Below are positions 58,233 through 64,000 of a stretch of 64,000 bases of DNA, piece after piece. Below the pieces are notes generated by a model that was not told the DNA's origin, made no database searches, and saw only the letters and a list, made by a program, of their open reading frames with translations. The stretch's first letter is position 1. Each line of letters opens with the position of its first letter. The position numbers and the translations under genes are program-made. The stretch comes from Terriglobia bacterium. GTDB taxonomy: Bacteria; Acidobacteriota; Terriglobia; Acidiferrales; UBA7541. Location of the stretch: positions 62,001-126,000 of the forward strand of contig JAIQFB010000022.1 in the NCBI GenBank assembly GCA_020073485.1, in the 5' to 3' direction.

Positions 58233-58318
58233 TCATTCCGAGCGAAGCGAGGAATCCCTCTTCGATTGAAACTCGAAAAAGAAAGATTCCTCGGCGAAAA
58301 GCGCGCCTCGGAATGACG
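58233..58318. repeat. Family D inverted repeat, diverged copy
   Basis: The first arm is the same core CCGAGCGAAGCGAGGAATCC as at 50406-50438. The second arm (about 58283-58318) is related but has a small insertion with a GCGAAAAGCGCG segment, so pairing is imperfect. It lies in the convergent gap between the M50 protease and priA. Confidence 0.8.
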
Positions 58319-58372
58319 GTGTTTTGAGTTTTCCGCAACACGTGAAACCTGTACCATCGAGAGAACTCCGCA

Positions 58373-60856
58373 TCAAAACAAACTCAACGGATCCACATCC
58401 ACCAGAACGGCCTTCTGTGGAATTTCTTTTCCATCGCTGAAGGCCAGCAATTCGGCGAGAACTCGCGTGAGCTGCGCGCGCTTGGGGGCTTTTAACAGGA
58501 ATTGAAAGCGGTACTCTTTCTTCAGCCGCGCCAGCGGCGCCGCGGCCGGGCCCAGAACTTTTACGCCGTGCGATTCCTGCGGCGCGAGAAATGCCGATAG
58601 CTGGCGCGACCACCGAATGGCATTTTCGATTTTCGTGTCGCGCACCAGGATGCTGGCGAGGGCCGTGAACGGCGGGTAGTGCAGCATACGCCGGAATTGC
58701 AATTCCCTTTCAAAAAAGGCTAGGTAATCCTGCCGCGCGGCGAGCTGGATCGCGTAGTGCTCGGGATAATACGTTTCGACCAGAACCTCGCCGGGCAGCG
58801 CGCCGCGTCCGGCGCGGCCGGCAACTTGCGTCAAAAGCTGAAACGTCCGCTCGGCGGCTCGAAAGTCCGGCAGGCTTAGCTGCGAATCCGCGGAGACGAC
58901 TCCGACCAGCGTGACGCGCTGAAAATCGTGGCCCTTCGCCACCATCTGCGTGCCGACGAGAATGTCGATTTTCCCGGACGCGAAATCACCGAGCACCTGC
59001 TGGTAGGCGCGCTTGGTGCGTACCGCGTCGCGGTCCAGGCGAGCGACTTTTGCGCCGGCGAATTTCTCGCGTAATTTTTCTTCCAACTGTTCCGCGCCCG
59101 CGCCGAAAAAATAGACGTGCTCGGACGCGCATTTCGGGCAAGTTTTCGGCACGCGCCGCGTGAATCCGCAGTAGTGGCATTCCAGGCGGTCGCGCTGCTT
59201 GTGGTACGTCAGCGAAATGCTGCAGTTCTCGCATTGGATTCCCGCTCCGCACGCGCGGCAGATCACAAACCAGGAATACCCGCGGCGGTTGATAAGGATC
59301 AAGGACTGCGTTCCCTCGGCCAGGCGCACGCTGATCGCGGCGGTCAGCTTGGCGGAAAGTGCTCCGGCCTTGTGCGTGGCCTTGAAATCCTCGCGCAGGT
59401 CCACGATTTCCACCGGCGCAAGAGGGCGATTCTCCACGCGCGAATCGAGTTGCAGCAACTGATATTTCCCCGAGCGCGCGTTCTGAAAACTTTCCAGCGA
59501 TGGCGTCGCCGACCCGAGCAGCGCGACCGCGCCCTCCAGTTTCGCGCGCACGATGGCCACGTCCCGCCCGTGATACCGCGGCGTTTCTTCCTGCTTGTAG
59601 CTCGCCTCCTGCTCCTCATCCACGACGACGAGGCCCAGATTTTCCAGCGGCGCGAATACCGCCGAGCGCGTTCCCACCACCACGCGCGCCTCGCCGCGCC
59701 TCACGCGCCACCATTCGCGCGCGCGCTCCACTTCCCCCAGCGCGCTGTGCAGCACCGCAACGCTGGGGCCCAGCCGCGCGCGGCACAGCCGCCCCACCCA
59801 CAGCGTCAGCGCAATTTCCGGCACCAGAATCAGCGCCGTTTTGTTCCGCGCCAGCGCCGCTTCCACCGCTCCCAGATACACTTCGGTCTTGCCGCTGCCG
59901 GTCACGCCGTACAACAGGCCCACATGAAAAACGCCCGCATCGATCCAGCTTTTAATTGTTCCCAACTCACGTTCCTGGTCCGCATTGAGGATGTTGGAGG
60001 GCGGCGTGTAGTCGACCTCAAACAGATCCTCTTCGACGGCCAGCGGCTCTTCCCAGCTCTTCAATTTTTCCTGGCGGATCATGCGTTCGATCAGCGGGCG
60101 CGAAACTTTCGCGAGTTTCGCGAGCGCGGGCAGGGGCAAGGGACCGCGCTCTTCGGCCAGCACGTGAAAGATGCGAGCCTCTTTTTCCGTCAGCGATTCG
60201 GGCGCCGCATCTTCTCCTGCAGAAGCGGGAGAAGCCTGATCACTGCTCGCTGAATTCCACGCGACGATTTTTTGCACTCGCGCGGTGCGGTGCACGGCAA
60301 CTTCCCGCGCCTCCAGTTGCTTGCGTCGCAACAGCCGCTCAGCCGCCGCTTCCCCGCCCGGCAATTTCCGCAAACGGTCCGCGCGCACCGGCCGGCCCTC
60401 AATTTCGATCAGCGAGAGCAGCGCCAGTTCCGCAACCTCCGATTCGCTGCGGTTCCCAGCGGCATCGAGTTCCGCGCGCCGCGCGCGCCCCACGTCGGTC
60501 AGGAGGAGTTCCCGCTCATGGCGCAGATCCACCTGCGGCGGCAGCATCGCGCGAAACACTTCCCCCGGCGGCGCCACGTAGTAGCCGCCCACCCAGCGCC
60601 CAAGTTCCAGAAGTTTCGGCGGCAGCGAAGGAATCGGGTCGAGCGCCTCGACAATTTCCTTCACGTTTTTCACGCGCTCGGGATCGGGCCGGCGCGCCGC
60701 AACGGCGGTGACCACGCCGGTCATGGCGCGATTACGGAATGGCACAAGCACGCGGCTGCCCTCAAACACCAATCCTGCAAGCCGCTCAGGAATCGCATAC
60801 GTGAAGAACGAACGCAACGGGACCGGCAGCGCGACTTCGCAATAAGTGAGAGGCAT
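58373..60856 (-). CDS. priA: Primosomal protein N' (replication restart helicase)
   Basis: An 827-aa helicase. Three-prime-binding N-terminal domain, Walker A GVTGSGKTEVYL, DEEQ box in VVDEEQEASYKQEE, and the eight-cysteine zinc module CRACGAGIQCENC...CHYCGFTRRVPKTCPKC between helicase lobes. It reloads the replisome at stalled forks. It is the last recognised gene of the minus-strand operon, 71 bases after the UDG gene. Confidence 0.95.
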   Translation of the reverse strand: MPLTYCEVALPVPLRSFFTYAIPERLAGLVFEGSRVLVPFRNRAMTGVVTAVAARRPDPERVKNVKEIVEALDPIPSLPPKLLELGRWVGGYYVAPPGEVFRAMLPPQVDLRHERELLLTDVGRARRAELDAAGNRSESEVAELALLSLIEIEGRPVRADRLRKLPGGEAAAERLLRRKQLEAREVAVHRTARVQKIVAWNSASSDQASPASAGEDAAPESLTEKEARIFHVLAEERGPLPLPALAKLAKVSRPLIERMIRQEKLKSWEEPLAVEEDLFEVDYTPPSNILNADQERELGTIKSWIDAGVFHVGLLYGVTGSGKTEVYLGAVEAALARNKTALILVPEIALTLWVGRLCRARLGPSVAVLHSALGEVERAREWWRVRRGEARVVVGTRSAVFAPLENLGLVVVDEEQEASYKQEETPRYHGRDVAIVRAKLEGAVALLGSATPSLESFQNARSGKYQLLQLDSRVENRPLAPVEIVDLREDFKATHKAGALSAKLTAAISVRLAEGTQSLILINRRGYSWFVICRACGAGIQCENCSISLTYHKQRDRLECHYCGFTRRVPKTCPKCASEHVYFFGAGAEQLEEKLREKFAGAKVARLDRDAVRTKRAYQQVLGDFASGKIDILVGTQMVAKGHDFQRVTLVGVVSADSQLSLPDFRAAERTFQLLTQVAGRAGRGALPGEVLVETYYPEHYAIQLAARQDYLAFFERELQFRRMLHYPPFTALASILVRDTKIENAIRWSRQLSAFLAPQESHGVKVLGPAAAPLARLKKEYRFQFLLKAPKRAQLTRVLAELLAFSDGKEIPQKAVLVDVDPLSLF

Positions 60857-60927
60857 GTGCGGAAGGTAGTGTAGCAGCAGAAGACTAACCAGAACCTGCC
60901 GAGGCCGGGTTCAGAATAATGGTGGCA

Positions 60928-61788
60928 TCACCGCGAAGGCTTCTTCACTTTCAGCCCCAGATACGCCATGACTTTTTGTAAATCCTTCCAGACTTCCGCT
61001 TTCGCGGCGGGATTGCGCAGCAGGTAGGCGGGGTGATACGTGGCCATCAGCTTCGTATTCCGGTAATCGAACCAGTTGCCGCGGTAACGCGAAATTGGCT
61101 CCTGGATTTTCAATAGCGCCTGCGCCGCGGTCGCCCCCAGGCACACGATCGCTTTGGGAGCGATTACGTCGAGTTGCCGGAACAAGTACGGCGAGCACGT
61201 CGCCACTTCATCTTCCTCGGGCTTGCGGTTTTCCGGAGGCCGGCACTTGACCACATTCGCGATATACACATCCTCGCGCGACAGGCCCATGGCCTCGATC
61301 ATCTGCGTCAGCAATTTCCCGGCGCGCCCCACGAACGGCAGGCCCTGCACATCTTCGTCGTGCCCGGGTCCTTCTCCGACAAACACCAGCTCGGCGCGCG
61401 GATTGCCCGCGCCGTAGACAATTTTATTTCGCTGCTTGGCCAGACGGCACCGCTTGCATTCGCCCAGATGTTCGCGGATAATTTCGAGCGTATCGCCCTC
61501 CACGCGGTCCAGAACCTCGAACATCGACGGCGCATTTACGATCGGAAGCACAGCAACGGGTGGCGCGGGACTCGGCGCAGGAGCAGGAACAGATTTTGGC
61601 GCTGGCGGGGGCACAGGTTTTGGCGCTACGAATACGGATGCGGCGGCGGCCTCCGCCGCGCGCGGCTTAACAGTGCGCTTTCCCATGCTCCTCCGGTCCG
61701 AATAAAACTGGCCAAGATTCAAATCGTCGTAATAGCGAAGCCAGGCTTCCAGTTTTTCGCGGTGAGTTTGCGTGAGGGGAGAATCCAT
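60928..61788 (-). CDS. Uracil-DNA glycosylase (type 4/5, Fe-S)
   Basis: A 286-aa family-4-type glycosylase that removes uracil from DNA. The core covers about 95-285: [19 protein letters not shown] (first two [4Fe-4S] cysteines), the GEGPGHDED active-site loop, [38 protein letters not shown] (remaining cysteines) and HPAYLLRNP. The N-terminal 90 residues are an extension: a short helical segment and a proline-alanine linker. The start at 61788 is eight bases after the coaBC stop; the frame upstream overlaps coaBC. Confidence 0.92.
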   Translation of the reverse strand: MDSPLTQTHREKLEAWLRYYDDLNLGQFYSDRRSMGKRTVKPRAAEAAAASVFVAPKPVPPPAPKSVPAPAPSPAPPVAVLPIVNAPSMFEVLDRVEGDTLEIIREHLGECKRCRLAKQRNKIVYGAGNPRAELVFVGEGPGHDEDVQGLPFVGRAGKLLTQMIEAMGLSREDVYIANVVKCRPPENRKPEEDEVATCSPYLFRQLDVIAPKAIVCLGATAAQALLKIQEPISRYRGNWFDYRNTKLMATYHPAYLLRNPAAKAEVWKDLQKVMAYLGLKVKKPSR

Positions 61789-61796
61789 CGCGGAGT

Positions 61797-63029
61797 TCAG
61801 CGCGCCCGCTGCGTTTCGGGAATTTGCCGCGCCGGACTGCGCAGCGCGCGAAGCTGGTCGAGAATGCGATGCGCCGCGTCGATCTTGGGCATGCGCGGAA
61901 AGGCCTGCTCGCTGCCGTCGCGCGCGTACAGCGTGATGACGTTGGTATCGTGATCGAATCCCGCGCCTTCGGCGGTCACGTCGTTGGCGACGATCAGGTC
62001 CGCCTGCTTGGATTCCAGCTTGCCGCGCGCGTGCCGCGCCACATCGCTGGTCTCCGCCGCGAATCCGATAATGATCCGCTCGCCCTTGGCGCGCGCAGCA
62101 TCGGCCAGAATGTCGGGAGTGGATTCCAGTTCGAGGGTCAGATGTTCGCCGGTGCGCTTGATTTTCTTGGCCTGCGGCGCGACGGGCCGGTAATCGGCCA
62201 CGGCTGCGGCCATGATCAGCGCGGTGGCGCCTGCAAAATGTTCGAGGACCGCGCGGTGCATCTGCTCGGTGCTGCGCACGCAAACAAATTCAACGCCCTG
62301 CGGAGGATCGAGCCGCGTCGGCCCGCTGATCAGGATCACACGCGCGCCCCGCCGCACCGCCGCCTGCGCCAGCGCATAACCCATTTTCCCGGAAGAGCGA
62401 TTGGTGAGATACCGCACCGGGTCCAGGTCTTCGCACGTCGGCCCCGCGGTCACGACCACGGTTTCATTTTGCAGATCGTGTTCGATGCCCAGCCGCGCAC
62501 ATACCGCTTGCGCGATGGCGTCAACCCCGGCCAGCCGTCCCGCCCCCGTCATGCCGCAAGCCAAGTAGCCTTCCTCGGGCGCAACCACATGCACGCCGCG
62601 CGCGCGCAGCGTCTCGATATTTTCCTGCGTCGCCGCGTGCTCCCACATGTTGACGTTCATCGCGGGAGCCACAACCACGGGAGCAGTGGTCGCCAGATAC
62701 AGCGTGGTCAGAAAATCATCGGAGATCCCGCGGGCCATCTTCGCAATGACATTCGCAGTCGCGGGAGCCACCACGAGCAAATCAATGCGCTGCGCGACGG
62801 CGATGTGCTCGATCGCGCTCTCCACATTGGCACCGCCCGACTCGCCGCTAAACAGGTCGGTAATTACTTTTTGTCCGGTAAGCGCTGCGAACGTGAGGGG
62901 GGTGATGAACTCCTGGGCGCTGCGGGTCATCACCACTTGCACATCAATGCCTTCCTGCTGGAGCCTGCGCACCAGTTCGGCGGCCTTGTAGGCCGCCACG
63001 CCTCCGGAGACACCGAGTGCGACACGCAT
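61797..63029 (-). CDS. coaBC: Bifunctional phosphopantothenoylcysteine decarboxylase/phosphopantothenate-cysteine ligase
   Basis: A 410-aa coenzyme A biosynthesis enzyme. Residues about 1-180 are the flavin-dependent CoaC decarboxylase (GVSGGVAAYKAAELVRRL, PAMNVNMWEHAATQENI, ACGMTGAGRLA). Residues about 185-400 are the CoaB ligase (VVVTAGPTCEDLDPVRYLTNRSSGKMGYALAQAA). It lies 16 bases after rpoZ in the gmk-rpoZ-coaBC arrangement common in bacteria. Confidence 0.95.
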   Translation of the reverse strand: MRVALGVSGGVAAYKAAELVRRLQQEGIDVQVVMTRSAQEFITPLTFAALTGQKVITDLFSGESGGANVESAIEHIAVAQRIDLLVVAPATANVIAKMARGISDDFLTTLYLATTAPVVVAPAMNVNMWEHAATQENIETLRARGVHVVAPEEGYLACGMTGAGRLAGVDAIAQAVCARLGIEHDLQNETVVVTAGPTCEDLDPVRYLTNRSSGKMGYALAQAAVRRGARVILISGPTRLDPPQGVEFVCVRSTEQMHRAVLEHFAGATALIMAAAVADYRPVAPQAKKIKRTGEHLTLELESTPDILADAARAKGERIIIGFAAETSDVARHARGKLESKQADLIVANDVTAEGAGFDHDTNVITLYARDGSEQAFPRMPKIDAAHRILDQLRALRSPARQIPETQRAR

Positions 63030-63045
63030 GAATGCTTCCGGCGCC

Positions 63046-63273
63046 CTATTCCTTGCGCCGTTTCCCTTCCTTGTCGTCGTTCTCGCCCGGGATCACGGGC
63101 AACTGATACTCGAGCACGCCCGCGCTGAGTTCCTCGACCGCCACACGAGTGGGCTTATGGGACCGCGGATTCGCCACCAGCGGCATGGCTCCCAACATCA
63201 ACTGCCTTGCCCGCCGCGCCGCTACCACGACGAACGCAAACTTGCTTTCCGGTGCCTGGCTCTCGACCGTCAT
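63046..63273 (-). CDS. rpoZ: DNA-directed RNA polymerase omega subunit
   Basis: A 75-aa omega subunit: FAFVVVAARRARQLMLGAMPLV and HKPTRVAVEELSAGVLEYQLP are recognisable. Omega helps fold the beta' subunit. Start 63273 was preferred over a TTG at 63291; GGAGG lies upstream within the end of gmk, seven bases before this start. Confidence 0.9.
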   Translation of the reverse strand: MTVESQAPESKFAFVVVAARRARQLMLGAMPLVANPRSHKPTRVAVEELSAGVLEYQLPVIPGENDDKEGKRRKE

Positions 63274-63280
63274 AAAATCG

Positions 63281-63910
63281 TCATCCTCCAAAAGATTCCA
63301 GAATCTTGCGCGCGCGCGCGCTCAAGCAGCTTCGCAAACAGCGGGCCGCCACCGCGATCGCCTGTACTTCGCGCCCGGCGCGCTCCACGTCGTCGTTCAC
63401 CACGAGAAAATCGTACTCCGTATACCGCTGCATTTCCTGCTGCGCCCGGTTGAGCCGCCGCTGGATCGCTTCCTCCGGATCCTGATCGCGCGTTCGCAGC
63501 CGCCGCTCGAGTTCATCCCTGGCCGGCGGAAGAATAAAAATGGCCACCGCCGCGGGCAATTTCTTTTTTACCTGTTCGGCGCCCTGCACGTCAATCTCAA
63601 GGACCAGGTCGAGGCCCTTACGTTGCGCCTCGTCCAGCCAGCGGCGCGGCGTGCCGTACCAGTGCTTTCCGAAGACCCGCGCATATTCCAGGAATTCGCC
63701 CTGGGCCGCCATGCGCTCAAATTCGGCTTCGGATACAAAATCATACCATTTTCCGGCGCTTTCCGTGGCCCGGGGCGGCCGCGTAGTGCAGGAAATGGAA
63801 AACATCGTGCCCGGCACTTCCAGCATCTTCAAAACGAGCGTGGATTTTCCCGATCCGGACGGCCCGGAAACGATGAACACCAGCGGCTGCTGTACCTGTG
63901 CGAGCGTCAT
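63281..63910 (-). CDS. gmk: Guanylate kinase
   Basis: A 209-aa nucleotide kinase that phosphorylates GMP. P-loop GPSGSGKSTLVLKML, GMP-binding SCTTRPPRATE and DYDFLV-like lid segment (TEYDFLVVNDDVE). The start overlaps the upstream yicC stop (ATGA). Confidence 0.95.
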   Translation of the reverse strand: MTLAQVQQPLVFIVSGPSGSGKSTLVLKMLEVPGTMFSISCTTRPPRATESAGKWYDFVSEAEFERMAAQGEFLEYARVFGKHWYGTPRRWLDEAQRKGLDLVLEIDVQGAEQVKKKLPAAVAIFILPPARDELERRLRTRDQDPEEAIQRRLNRAQQEMQRYTEYDFLVVNDDVERAGREVQAIAVAARCLRSCLSARARKILESFGG

Positions 63911-64000
63911 TCGATGTTGAGCGCCTGTTCGCGGAGTTTCTCGATGTCCGATTTGATTTCCAGGGCCAGCGTGGTGATCGCCAGGCCCTCGGCCTCGACG
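63907..64000 (-). CDS. yicC: YicC-family protein, C-terminal end (partial)
   Basis: The last 30 residues of a gene that runs off the right edge of the window. The terminal sequence (EIKSDIEKLREQALNIE) matches the conserved end of YicC/DUF1732 proteins, an endoribonuclease family. It overlaps gmk by four bases; yicC-gmk is a common pair. Confidence 0.8.
   Translation of the reverse strand, partial: VEAEGLAITTLALEIKSDIEKLREQALNIE

Overview
The window looks like a chromosomal segment of a GC-rich Acidobacteriota bacterium (class Terriglobia or a close relative). This is an inference from gene content and from the intergenic palindrome families, not from a database match. About 55 protein genes and one tRNA-Cys are supported. 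There is no rRNA, CRISPR array, transposase or prophage. Genes are dense, on both strands, in short operons; many start with GTG or TTG behind a good Shine-Dalgarno sequence.

Left part (1-8.2 kb): a two-subunit periplasmic molybdenum hydroxylase (Tat-exported catalytic subunit plus a 2Fe-2S subunit), a GNAT-nitrilase fusion, a secreted cupin, an unusual glycine-repeat TonB, a small secreted coiled-coil protein, and an MscS-like channel that lacks its pore helix and beta domain in frame.

8.3-15.4 kb: a signalling operon on the minus strand, TonB-dependent receptor > YfiR > CHASE8-type hybrid histidine kinase (PAS, two REC, HPt) > REC-GGDEF diguanylate cyclase. It reads as a route from the outer membrane to c-di-GMP. 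15.8-20.7 kb: a plus-strand glycosylation cluster with a PHP phosphoesterase, GT4, membrane protein, second GT4 and SemiSWEET.

20.7-31.6 kb: tRNA-Cys, galT, yraN, a class III aminotransferase, a periplasmic DsrE-like protein, cysS, the de novo NAD operon nadA-nadC-nadB, and a hemG-SRPBCC pair. 31.8-42.9 kb: a three-subunit PaoABC-like molybdenum oxidoreductase with an extra four-cysteine segment in the FAD subunit, followed in the same direction by a membrane cytochrome b and a small helical protein. It is divergent from a giant (1673 aa) pyruvate:ferredoxin oxidoreductase-like protein.

43-56.6 kb: flavin reductase, a PIN toxin-antitoxin pair with twin palindromic operators, smc with an acidic head insertion, purC, a Fis-like regulator, a secreted TPR protein, an SDR, a MarR regulator with an apparently leaderless promoter, YceI, nitroreductase, DedA-rhodanese and dcd. 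56.7-64 kb: HU, an M50 membrane protease, and a minus-strand housekeeping operon yicC (partial)-gmk-rpoZ-coaBC-UDG-priA.

Two layers run across these regions. Three perfect TGTGA-N6-TCACA (CRP/FNR-family) palindromes lie only in intergenic DNA, upstream of the nitrilase, tonB and the divergent molybdoenzyme/PFOR pair. Several families of dispersed inverted repeats fill the larger gaps, the best being a perfect 33-bp inverted repeat at 50406-50487.
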